DNA of 64,000 bases from Polytrichum commune (Eukaryota; Streptophyta; Polytrichopsida; Polytrichales; Polytrichaceae): NCBI GenBank assembly GCA_950295325.1, contig OX485804.1, forward strand, positions 30,566,001 through 30,630,000. Reading direction: 5' to 3'. Shown here piece after piece: positions 22,150 to 31,769 of the stretch (its first letter is position 1; the number at the start of each line of letters is the position of its first letter). The notes under the pieces are model-generated. The model worked only from the letters and a program-made list of their open reading frames with translations, did no database searches and was not told where the DNA came from. The translations under genes and the position numbers were made by a program.

Positions 22150-23285
22150 GCCCTCAGCTGCCGCTCGTGCGCAGGATGCGAGCTGCTGTGATCTCATTCG
22201 ACTGCTCAATTTCTTTTGATCGAGTCCCCAGAAAAGCTGGACTTGATCGACCAGCTCTCGAGTGCCGATCGAGAGCGAGCAGCATGACCATGCAAATTTT
22301 GTGGTTCAGTGGATCGGAATGTTGGGGTAACCCTCCGCTGCCTACGCAGTTTGGGCCGTCGATGACATTGAATCAAATGATGCACAGAGAAGCCTCCAAC
22401 TTGATACAATCTTTTGTTGTCTGCCAGTAATGTTGAAGATGCTCCCGGCCGGTGGTAGTTGTGATCAGTCTACAAGCTGTGAAACTGGTAGGATTTTCCG
22501 TGGATCGTCATCAGCATCATATATACTATCACTAGAAGAGATGAATCTTGTAGAATTGTGGTACTTCAATGTCTGCACAAGTACAATATTATACTGTAGT
22601 GCGCGCTCAAATTGTTTGTCGGTATAGATGCAGCGCATTTGAAAGTCAATATTTGACAGTAAGAGTGCAGCAAGCATGCGTTCTGCGATCGGGGCCATGG
22701 AACTCATTGCAATTGGTGGCTTCTCTGGAGCCTCGCGACCTAGCAGTCGGGACTAGCCAGACAAAAGTAATATTCGTGAGACTGGCTATTCAGATTCCCA
22801 AGAATGATTTGTAAAGTAGTAACACCTCACAAATTTCAATCAACTTGTGCATCTCTTGGGCAGTCGGTGATGAGCACAGCAAGTTCATGTTGACATTTTA
22901 CTTGGCATCTATCTCTGATTGTCGGTAATCAACCATTCATATGAAAGCCTGCAATGATCCTGTACGACAGGAATTTAAAGCAACCTGGATGAATCTAGTA
23001 GAACACAAGTTGAGTTGCGTTGAACTCCGTGAGCAAGTTGAGGCCACAGCATGATGTCAACGCAAACAAAGACAAGACACAGGAAGCCATCCATGCAACC
23101 TATAAGAACCACAAGCTAGCTGGAAACCCAATCTTGGTTTTCATGGTTTCCCTCAAATCCGCTGAGCCATTCAAGCTGATCCTCTGCAAGCCACAACTTA
23201 TTAATCGTCACTTTATCCAAACACTCCAACATTCACTACAGTTGTACACATCACGGCTCTTTTGAACATGACAAAAAAAAAGACA
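22150..23285 (-). other. GC-richer low-repeat island between two transposons
   Basis: The composition is richer in G, C and CpG than its surroundings, and I see no repeat from elsewhere in the window. On the minus strand 22707-22465 reads 80 residues (MSSMAPIAERMLAALLLSN.. to ..ILPVSQLVD), followed in another frame by 22409-22206. No domain is recognised. It may be a gene remnant or genuine low-copy sequence trapped between G1 and the CACTA MITE. Confidence 0.35.
22465..22707 (-). CDS. Hypothetical open frame
   Basis: 80 residues from an ATG at 22707. It contains an Asp-rich DADDDP stretch and mixed codon use, and sits inside the GC-richer island at 22150-23285. An in-frame stop lies 16 codons upstream, so nothing longer is hidden on the same frame without splicing. 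I recognise no family. Coding status is uncertain; a spliced transcript would be needed to believe it. Confidence 0.18.
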   Translation of the reverse strand: MSSMAPIAERMLAALLLSNIDFQMRCIYTDKQFERALQYNIVLVQTLKYHNSTRFISSSDSIYDADDDPRKILPVSQLVD

Positions 23286-23289
23286 TTTT

Positions 23290-23580
23290 AACTACACTAA
23301 ATAGGTAGATTAGTGTTGGAAACACTAATAGTTGACGAAAACGCTAAATGTAAATTGTCTCTATAGTGTTAGAACACTAAATGTCAACTCTAACACTATT
23401 TGTACCAAGTAGTAACTTTAAATATTTACATGAGCGCATTTAGTGTTAGATGATATTTTGTAAATCTTGGAATGAAGAATTTGTTCAAACCCTATTCAAA
23501 CACTAATTGTAATATCAGTTGAAAATTATTGTTTTATGTAACTATTGCATCTAACACTAATCTACCTATTTAGTGTAGTG
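23290..23580. mobile_element. CACTA-type MITE (291 bp)
   Basis: Left end AACTACACTAAATAGGTAGA, right end its inverted copy finishing TATTTAGTGTAGTG; about 28 bases of near-perfect terminal inverted repeat. A 3-bp duplication TTT flanks it (23287-23289 and 23581-23583). CACTA ends with a 3-bp duplication define the superfamily. It has no coding capacity. Confidence 0.85.
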
Positions 23581-23899
23581 TTTAAAACTTGGTCCATGGT
23601 TCCCAGCTGGTTTAAAGAGCGTTGTTCGAGTCGTGTTCTCCAGGTCATGTCTCCTTTGATACAAACCCCCTTCAGACATAGATTACCTTGTCCGATTGTC
23701 CGGATCCACCTCAATTTTCATGACAAATTAATTCTAATGGCTCATGACACAAATTTATTTTTGTATGCAAAAAATAATCTCATTTTTAATACTTACCAAA
23801 CCTTTTTTATTTTTTTATTTTTTGTTTGCCGTGAGATTTTATGGTAAATTTCTCCAAATGAATACATTCTTTTAAAACCAAATGTAACACATGTGTAGG

Positions 23900-24005
23900 G
23901 CTTTTCCCACCTATAAGATGTGGCCAAGGAATGTGCGGCCAAGGATTTGAACTTTGGGCCTCCTAGCCTTCTCCAATACCTCGGCCACCAACCCTTTACA
24001 TCTCA
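23900..24005 (-). mobile_element. tRNA-derived SINE-like sequence
   Basis: On the minus strand a box-A-like GGTGGCCGAGGTATTGG (complement of ~23976-23992) is followed ~35 bases later by a box-B-like AAAGTTCAAATCCTTGG (~23940-23956). Spacing and sequence fit a pol III promoter of tRNA type. It does not fold into a complete tRNA, so a SINE head or tRNA pseudogene is more likely than a working tRNA gene. Confidence 0.55.
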
Positions 24006-24009
24006 CATG

Positions 24010-25800
24010 TGTAAAGAAAGGGTTTTGTAAGAATGTAGAAACTAAAACATTTCTTATCCATCCAATATTTTAACTCGTCCCTTATAGATTTTTGGTGGTT
24101 TCATCTCAAATGACTTGGACTAAAATAATTTGGGGTCTTTAAACCTAAACTGGCATCTAATTATCCAAAAATAATAAAATGTGGTTTGTGTATTATTTCA
24201 TGGCTTCTTTGTTGGATGAATGAAAGGTATTTGTATATTTTGTTTTTTCACATTAGTAATACTTAAGAAGGTGACTAGAATAATTTGGGGTCTTTGAACC
24301 TAAATCCGGAATCTAAAAGACCAAAAATATAAATATACTACTTATTTTCTATTTCAGTGCTTCTTTATAGGATGAATGAAAGAAATTTATATGCGGTAAT
24401 TTTTGTTTTCCCTCTCATATTGGTTATTATTTAGGAAGGGGGGTCACATCTAAATCTACAAGATCTCTAAAATTAAAAAAAAGATAATACATTCTTTCAT
24501 TGACATTTAATAATAAACATGAAATCTAGTGTGTAAGTTAATAAGTACCCAAAAATATAACAATTGGATGAGGGGCCATATATAGACAACTATAAGAAGA
24601 TCTTTGAATTAAACAAAGTGAGAACTAAATCTCTTTATATTGTACATTCATAAATATGCATAGATCTAGATATTATGAATTAACTTGAATGGAAGTTATG
24701 ACTAATAAATAGCCAAAAATATAACAAAAACTTCACAGACCTTACGCATGGCCAACAAAATAATAAGGCGGCACCTTGACCCACAAGAATGTGATTATAA
24801 TCCGTAAGACTAATAAGATAAGTTTAGTGGTGGCCCAGTGGCTCAATGGAGGTATAAAAGAAGTGTGGTCCATACACCACAAATGACCATTGTTTTCATT
24901 TCAAATGTACAAAATATCATGGACTCACCCATAAATTGCATGTGAGTATCAATCTAACCTAAGTTGTCCAGCATGACAAATTGGTTTATCATATCGTTAG
25001 TGGGCCGTAAGGTCAGAGTATGAACATCTAACATCATTCTTCACCAATTTTATTTCTTCGACAATATAACTATAATTTATAGACTTGTTCTAGCAACGCA
25101 TATTCTAGGGCTCGGCACCTGGCCAGGGCTCCTAGAGCTTGGGAGGGCCCTTGGAAGACTTGGGTTGCTATAGTCAAAGTAAAAACATGAACGGGACAGC
25201 AAAAGTTTGTGGTAGAATTACATCCTCCCATCATGTAAAGCATGGGCAATGTGTTTATTGCGTTGGGGTGAACCTCACGTTGCGTTTGTATTGCATTTTC
25301 CAACATGCCTGGTGGTCTGTCTTGGCAACAACCACTTATTTGTTGTGTTGTACCGTCAGTCGTCCAGGTGTCCAACCTCCGTAGCAGCTAGAAATAGATG
25401 CGGGACAACGTAGTTGGGCCATGTGCCCAACCCTTTCTCAATTTGCTTTTTACTTTCATTAGTTTTTTGGTTTTTCGGATTCTAAAATCAACTTCATTTC
25501 ATTGCATGCAATTGTCATGTAAGATCATCAAATTTCTTAATGAGTCAACATTCTATATTATTCGAGTGGTAATATATGGTGAGGTTTGGAGTTGAGAATA
25601 GACACTAAGTGACGTGTGTTGCATCAAGAGATTGGACTGTGTGATCAAAATGAAGACAATACCCTAGATTCATCGGTATTGAATACATTTGGAAGCGTCT
25701 ATGTGATCATTTTAAAAGAATGGGAATCTTCATTTTGACTTCTTATAAGTTTTGCATTTCAACTTTGAAGTCAACCCAACTTGGGGGGGGGGGGGCTAGA
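24010..25800. other. No gene recognised
   Basis: AT-rich sequence. At 24832-24850 GGTGGCCCAGTGGCTCAATG looks like a pol III box A, but I find no matching box B. The frames near 25070-25384 on both strands overlap one another and show no family signature. A poly-G run lies at 25784-25795. Confidence 0.4.
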
Positions 25801-25822
25801 TAATCCCTTAAAGAATCATCCA

Positions 25823-25978
25823 AGTCCGGTTGGTTGCATGTTGTGTGAACTTTCGCTTTTTTCTTTATTAATTTGAGGTATATTCTCTATATTGATCGAT
25901 TCGATCGTGTGATTGAATGATTGATAAGTTCCGTGAGGTCTTGTTCAACCGGTTATTTCTCAAACTCAACCAATTAAT
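25823..25978 (-). mobile_element. Truncated MULE-type MITE, copy G6
   Basis: Contains GTCCGGTTGGTTGCATG, TATATTCTCTA and CAACCGGTTATTTCTCAAAC in the same order as the complement of G2. Both termini are missing. Confidence 0.6.
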
Positions 25979-26507
25979 ATATGTAATTCAAGGTACAACC
26001 AATGCACTAGAGTAGGGGTAGAATGATACTTTTGTGGACCCAAAAAAATAAATTTTAAAAGTGGTGGCCTAAAAGGTCACAATGATAGGTTGGATGCAAT
26101 GATTGGCTAGATAGGTGCTATCTCATACCACTTACTATCGGTTATGGGTGCCCATTGAGTTCATCGTTCCTTGTGCACAGTAGGATATATCGATGTTGAA
26201 ATTGAGGAACCTCTACCATACAAGTAGGGAGTTTGACTTACTTAACTCTTTGGGGTCACGTAACTAATTATTGACATGAAATAAAATTACGAAACAACTT
26301 ACATTCCTCATCATTTCCTCTACTCCATCTTTGATATCTTTTGCACACTTGGAAGTAAATATTTATGACCAAATTAGCTTATTTTCACCAATTTCCATCT
26401 ATAAGATAAGTTAAGTTCTATTCATGAAACATTGTCATGATAAAATACAATTATTTTAATTATAGAATTTTACTAATTGTGTATGATTGTTGTTTGACAT
26501 GTTGACA

Positions 26508-26655
26508 TCTTCCGGTTTTGCTTCATTTAATCTAGACATATTCTACAGATTCCTCGAAAGTGATTGATCATTCTACTGAAGTCTCGAACTTCAACCTGGT
26601 TATTTCTCAAACTCAACCAGTTCATCTGCACCTAACCGCCGATTCTCCCTGGACA
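26508..26655 (-). mobile_element. Truncated MULE-type MITE, copy G5
   Basis: Carries TTCCTCGAAAGTGATTGATC, CTCAAACTCAACCAGTTCAT and CGCCGATTCTCCCTGGAC, matching the terminal half of the family. The other end is missing. Confidence 0.65.
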
Positions 26656-26817
26656 TATGTAACGAAACTCTAATTCCTTGTTGGAAGTTTCTTTGGCATG
26701 AACCGCCCAACCACGAGGTAAGATAAAAAGACCCTTACTCTTGCGCAAGAGCCCTTTATATACCTCCCCACCATGCCCGTTTTGTCTTAAGTTTAACTGA
26801 AGTGAAAGCAAATTCAA
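26632..26817 (-). pseudogene. Possible fragment of a receptor-like kinase domain
   Basis: 61 residues on the minus strand. NGHGGEVYKGLL resembles the glycine-rich ATP loop (family G-x-G-x-F-G-E-V-Y-K-G), and GWAVHAKETSNKELEFR lies where subdomain II (A-V-K .. E-F) would be. The expected Phe of the loop is absent and the lysine context is disturbed. No further kinase subdomain follows, and the frame overlaps the MITE piece G5 at its end. The resemblance is weak and could be chance. Confidence 0.22.
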
Positions 26818-26819
26818 TT

Positions 26820-27361
26820 ATAATGAACTCTATGCTTTTACTTTAAACTTATTCTAGACTACCGTTATCTTAGTTCTAGTTCAACGTGTACCAATTGTGG
26901 CCCATGTTACAACATAGGCCCACACTTAACTTACTGGTGGCAGTGAATGGAGTTCACCTGTTTATTGTTGCCCACCACCACCCGTATGCATACGTGGGCG
27001 GCCTATAACTGTATAAATGGTGTAACCTGTGATCATGGAGTGACGATTCTGAATGCCAGGCTGAAGAGAGAAGCGTCGTCACAACGTCTGTTGTGCATGG
27101 GTGGCGTATAATGAAGGACTTGACCATGCATTTCACCATCTGTACACCGGCAGCTAACTTAGTGCCACGCTCTTCTGCTCACTCAGTTAAACAGTGGGTT
27201 TCATGTGGCATCAGCAGCTTGCCCATGCCATGAGGAGTCTGCGTGGAGTGCTGGACACCAAACATAACTTTGCATGAGGTCGATTCCATTCCATGACCAC
27301 AAATGTCGTCATTTTATTAGATGTTTTTTTTTATATGTATTTATTGTCCAAGATCCTGGGG
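26820..27361. other. Moderately GC-richer sequence, no gene recognised
   Basis: Several CpG-containing phrases around 26980-27150. The minus frame 26954-27139 shows no domain. Confidence 0.35.
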
Positions 27362-27370
27362 GATTCTGAT

Positions 27371-27599
27371 CCACTGATGAGGGAGATTCTTGGGCATAAT
27401 CGGTGGAGATCCTAGTGTTTGCAAGTCGAACTGGTTACATGTTGATGACATCATTCGGTTTTTCTTTATGAATTTGACGTATATTCCATAAACTCCTCGA
27501 AAGTGATCGGTAAGTCTCTGGAAGTCTTGAACTTCAACCGCTTATTTCTCAAACTCAACCGGTTCATCTGCAACTAACTGCCGGTTCTCCCCGATCGTA
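27371..27599 (-). mobile_element. MULE-type MITE, copy G4 (~229 bp)
   Basis: Starts CCACTGATGAGGGAGATTC and ends GGTTCTCCCCGATCGTA, an inverted pair. It is flanked by 9-bp repeats GATTCTGAT (27362-27370) and GAGTCTGAT (27600-27608), one mismatch. The body matches the complement of G2. It is the fullest minus-orientation copy. Confidence 0.85.
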
Positions 27600-27609
27600 G
27601 AGTCTGATT

Positions 27610-28330
27610 TGCACCTCTGAGTATAGAATGTTGTAGAGAGCCTCGAGTGATTTCCTCAATGTTTGACACAACGAAGTGAATAGGAAAGTTGGAAGTCTAG
27701 CAGTCCAAGGCCATGGCCCTCTGTAGTAAGTTTTTGCTATGGCTCAAAACAACAAAACCCAGGGAACAAAGTCTCCAGGAAGACTGAGCTAGTGTCTATA
27801 AGGGTTATTGTCACATTGGATTAAGGATTTTAATAACATGTTAAGATCTTTCTTCCTTCATTACTTCTTAATTCCAGTTATTTTCCCACTCTTATGGTTC
27901 TTTTGTGCTTCCTCAGTAGTGAGTGACTCCGTCCTATCAAAAGGTAATTTTCTATCATTCTATGGTTTCGACCTATGTCAGTCGTGAAGCTCAACAGCTT
28001 GGCAAGTAGTCATTGGCAATTTGTCAGGACCAAAGTCCGGGGTAATGTCTTTTAGTAACCGCATCGTCTTTGATCAATGTAAATCACAATTGCAACAATT
28101 CAACATTTTAATTTCCTTTTAATTGAACTTACAACCATCATGCCTATCTTCACATGCTCAAGTCACCACCTTAGTCTTCGACCATCTGGTGACTCATCTC
28201 AAACAATCATCCATTTGTCAATACGGAATCAATACATCAACAGCTAGGCGATATTCTTCCTTAAGGCTTTAGTCCTCTATAGACTAATCAATCAACATAC
28301 AAAGGGTAAAGTCTTACTCCAGTAAGATAT
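27610..28330. other. No gene recognised
   Basis: At 28022 the phrase TGTCAGGACCAAAGTCCGGG has the look of an LTR start (compare the main LTR family's TGTGAGGCC.. and GTCCGGG). I find neither a matching end nor a target duplication, and the conserved palindrome is missing. Confidence 0.35.
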
Positions 28331-28339
28331 TATTTCCTT

Positions 28340-29460
28340 CAGGGGAAGGTACAGCTTTGACAGCCTATAGCCTGCCTCTAGCCCTTCCATCTTTTCCGCT
28401 GACACTTTGCTTAGCTCTTCTCTTCTTTCCCTCTCTGACACACTAGCTAATGGCTGTGAATTTGGGGCGCTAGCCCAGGCGATGGCCTCACTCTAGCCTC
28501 CCTGTCTTTCTCTCTTCCTAAGACTATTGCCCTTCTCGGCTGGCTACTAAGCAGCCCCTCGGGACCTCTCAGCCCTCTCTACAGACTATGGCCATTATCT
28601 TTTCTTGACTTGGCCCATGGCCTGATCCCACTGGTCTCGGCTACTAGTCTTTAGCCAAGTCTATTGCCCTTCTTGCTTCCTATCAAGCCTTTTCTTACTT
28701 GCCTTCTTCACGACATGCGGTATGTATCCGTCAAACTCTCTCTGACCAGTTGCCTTGCCACTCTCTGGCCTTTTATCAGACTATTGCCTGTCTTAGCCTT
28801 GCTCTCGGCCACTTCTTGATCTTTCAGACCATTGCCTCACCTCATTCACACTCCATATCTCTCAACCTCTTTCCGTCTCATCTCTGATCACTCACTCTGA
28901 ACCAATCTCTACTCTTCCGAATGCAGATTTCCTCTCAGACTACTTGCCTGATTTTGTCATTACAATGCTATGTCAGACTACTTGCCCAACCTTACTTCCA
29001 AATATCACTCACAACATTTCACATAACTTACTTCAACAATCCTCTTCACTCATAAGACAAACAATTTCACATAATACTTCACTCATAATCATCTCATTAA
29101 CACAAAAGAGATAAGTCCACTTCAGGGTCCAAGTTTTTCGGCCCTTTAACTTCCTAACATTGTCATTCCAAGCTTCCTGCTTGTTCAAGACTATTGCCTG
29201 GCTCAATCACTGAGCTACAGACTTCTACGCCTATTGCTAATCTGAGACTATGTAAGATCTTGCTGCTTGCAAATAGCCTGCCTTTCTTCCTGACACCCTC
29301 TTCCTAAATGCCGAGAGAGAGAAGGTCAAGTGGTTAGCCGTCATAACCACTTCTTAACGGCTATTGCCTGCTTTCATCCCTCTGGATGGCTACTGACTGC
29401 CTATAGCCAGATGAAATACGTTAGATTTCAAGAATTGCCCTTTTCAGACGGGCGATAGCC
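28340..29460. repeat. C/T-rich degenerate repeat (AGACTATTGCC motif)
   Basis: The motif AGACTATTGCC or close variants occurs at least eight times (near 28521, 28583, 28658, 28778, 28829, 28937, 28974, 29190), set in pyrimidine-rich sequence with CTCTCT, GCCTTCTT and CTTGCC phrases. It resembles the variable tandem cores of the LTRs elsewhere in this window, but is more decayed. The frame 28699-28887 is a repeat translation. Confidence 0.65.
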
Positions 29461-29464
29461 AAAA

Positions 29465-30400
29465 AATCAGTTCTACACCCTCCACATTCTAGTAGGCCAC
29501 CAAAACGTGGTTGGTTGGTTGATTTCCTTTAATCAACATGAGAACACTTCCAATCCAACATTCTCTAGAATATAGTGAGCGAGCGGTATACATGGAAACT
29601 CATCCTAACTACACCCAATTTTCAAGTGTCAACTTGAATGTATGAAAAATAACAAGATATTACGACACTCATCATCTTAATTAGTGCATGTTACTAATCA
29701 GAGTTACGTAGTGCAATAATATCTTACTCGGGAATTATTTTTTTACTACTAAAAGTTTAATAGATGGTTCGGACATTAAAAGTACAATAGGTTGACTTTA
29801 CTTGGTAAAAAATTACATTCTCCTTGAATAGTTACAACACCGCATACCTATGAATAGACCTAACACACACTAATTGGGATACATAGTGTACTTTGTTATG
29901 GGGCCCATAAAATATCATTTTTTTAATTCCAAGGTCAATGGAACTGACCCATATAGTTGAATGATGTTAGGTTCACATCACTACATGCTTTATATTAAAC
30001 TTTATGTGGTTAAATCTTTTGATACTAGCACATGCCCACTATTGTCTTACACATTTTGAGATATAATATCATGTATTGGGCAACAATTGGTGTTGTAGTG
30101 GTGATGATTCCGCCACTAGAGTTTTAAGACCTCTCCATATAACACCCCACAAGCTCCGCTACCAGCACTTTGGAGTAGAAATTGGAGGGAGATGTGATGG
30201 CATGGTTGGAGATGCTCTAACACAAAATGGGTTCAACATCCCAGCGACTCTCGAGAATTTTCTTTTGATAATTTTCTTTCATAAGAAATTTGCCATGTGT
30301 TTGTTAGTACATTGATTTCTAAGATTATAAAGAATCCCGTGTGAAGTTTAATCTTGACAATAAAAGTGCCAAATAATCTTGACCTATATCTTTAATGCTC
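29465..30400. other. No gene recognised
   Basis: AT-rich. A phrase near 29770-29830 (ACTTGGTAAAAAATTACAT) recurs near 41430-41455, so part of this stretch is a dispersed repeat. The plus frame 30076-30315 has no recognised domain. Confidence 0.4.
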
Positions 30401-30403
30401 ATT

Positions 30404-30704
30404 CACTACACTAAATATCCCAATTAGTGAGGGTGAGAAATCAGTGAAGGTGATACTAAATTTCTTTACGCTATGAAATTAATGCCAAAAAAAGATTTAG
30501 TAATTATTGTTCATCCCGGCACTATTCAATGACAAGCATGTTGCACGCACTAATTTTCTTGAAATCCATGGTAAATGAGCATGTAAACATGACTTTAGTG
30601 TCACTCAATAAAAATTACAGCCCTCGATACCTTCAAGATTTTGCTAAATGGTGCTTCTTTGGGAATTACTACCACCCTCACTAATTGGGATGTATAGTGT
30701 AGTC
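30404..30704. mobile_element. CACTA-type MITE (~301 bp)
   Basis: Left end CACTACACTAAATATCCC, then AATTAGTGAGGGTG; the right end is the inverted CACCCTCACTAATTGGG..TATAGTGTAGT. The flanking 3-bp duplication is not clear (ATT versus AAA), so ends may have drifted. Related fragment at 8395-8525. Confidence 0.75.
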
Positions 30705-30814
30705 AAACACATTGAGGGTGATCCAAGCATAATTAGTTTTCTATGGATGCAATTTGTACTTCTAGAAAGAAATGTACAAGATTTGAGGGTTGGTTCACAT
30801 GGGATCCCAAGTCC

Positions 30815-30965
30815 CAAGTCCCAAGTCCCATTCATGTTAGCAAGCCCCAACATGGAGGCAAAGTCCCAACTTTTGAGCCTCAAGAAACCATTAAAATTGG
30901 ATTATTATCATCAAAGTCAGATCTTGATTATTTTATGCACAAATATTTGCATAAACCCTCTTAGA
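30815..30965 (+). repeat. Dispersed repeat, copy 1
   Basis: TTCATGTTAGCAAG, CAACATGGAGGCAA and CTTTTGAGCCTCAAGAAACC, then a ..GATCTTGATTATTTTATGC block, match 38930-39060 closely. A shorter inverted piece is at 17500-17560. The three adjoining frames (30644-31055) are repeat shadows. Confidence 0.75.
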
Positions 30966-31053
30966 TTCTACATAAATGGACATAAATATGTCTTACAGGA
31001 GCTTCCTAAGTGTATATTAATGCATCCAAAGGGTGGCTTAAACCCAAGGCCTT

Positions 31054-31125
31054 AACCCGGATCCCATGGAAATTATGAGATTAAGCCGCCTAATGCCGGA
31101 ATAGTACTTGGATGGGTGCTTTCCA
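31054..31125 (+). pseudogene. 5S rRNA-derived fragment
   Basis: CCCGGATCCCATGG, then GATTAAGCCGCCTAATGCC and ATAGTACTTGGATGGGTG, line up with plant 5S rRNA (CCGGATCCCATCAGAAC.., GTTAAGCGTGCTTGGG, AGTAGTACTAGGATGGGTG as I know them). These parts include the internal pol III control region. The 5' third of the gene is absent and changes are many, so it is not a working 5S gene. It may be the head of a 5S-derived SINE (SINE3 class) or a pseudogene. MITE G2 inserted right after it. Confidence 0.68.
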
Positions 31126-31138
31126 AACACTTGAAATC

Positions 31139-31363
31139 TATGATCGGGGAGAAATGGCAGTTAGTTACATATGAACCGGTTGAGTTTGAGAAATAATCGG
31201 TTGAAGTTCAAGACTGCAAGAAAATTACGGATTGTTTTAGATGAATCTATAGAATATACCCCAATTTAATAAAGGAAAACCGAAGGATGTCAACATGTAA
31301 CTAGTTGGACTTGCAAACACTAAGATATCAACCGATTAGGTTCAAAAATCTCCCCGATCACTG
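31139..31363 (+). mobile_element. MULE-type MITE, copy G2 (225 bp)
   Basis: Starts TATGATCGGGGAGA and ends TCTCCCCGATCACTG. It is flanked by a perfect 9-bp duplication CTTGAAATC (31130-31138 and 31364-31372). This is the best reference copy of the family. It contains no coding sequence. Confidence 0.93.
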
Positions 31364-31479
31364 CTTGAAATCCTATGTTCCTTACCAACAAAGATCCACC
31401 CAATCATAATGGGGGTATCCAAGTGAGCCGGATATGTTTAACCAACCATGTGGAAACCTAAGGCCTTGCCCTTGTGGGA

Positions 31480-31765
31480 GATAAGTGCCGGGCGGCTTGT
31501 CTGTGCTTGTTCAAGGTGTTCACCTTCAAAAGGAGGTTGTAATCATCGAAGGCCCTTTGATTCTTGTAATGCCCATTTCAGGATTACATATAAATTTCAT
31601 TTTCACATTATGAAAATGTGAAAGTGAAGCAACACCGTAATTCACGCCGGTGGCAACATTGGAGTCGTCTTTCTTTCTTTTTGCATCCAAACTAATCAGT
31701 AATTGTTTTTGAACAAGCTAGTTTGGAGTATGGCCTAAATAACTTGGTACCAGAGTGCAAGCATG
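31480..31765 (+). mobile_element. Possible copia LTR end with tRNA-Met-type primer site
   Basis: TTGGTACCAGAGTGCAAGC at ~31743-31761 resembles the TGGTATCAGAGC primer site (initiator tRNA-Met) used by many plant Ty1/copia elements. The ~250 bases before it contain ACATATAAATTTCATT, which could hold a TATA box. The LTR edge is not clear (..CTAAATAAC rather than ..CA), and no second LTR or coding domain is seen nearby. Confidence 0.35.
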
Positions 31766-31769
31766 GTTA

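Noticed and set aside
24830-24900. SINE starting at a box-A-like GGTGGCCCAGTGG
   Set aside because: No box B at the expected distance.
28022-29620. Another LTR starting TGTCAGGACC
   Set aside because: No matching end, no target duplication and no conserved palindrome could be found.
31054-31125. Functional 5S rRNA gene
   Set aside because: The 5' third is missing and many conserved positions are changed.
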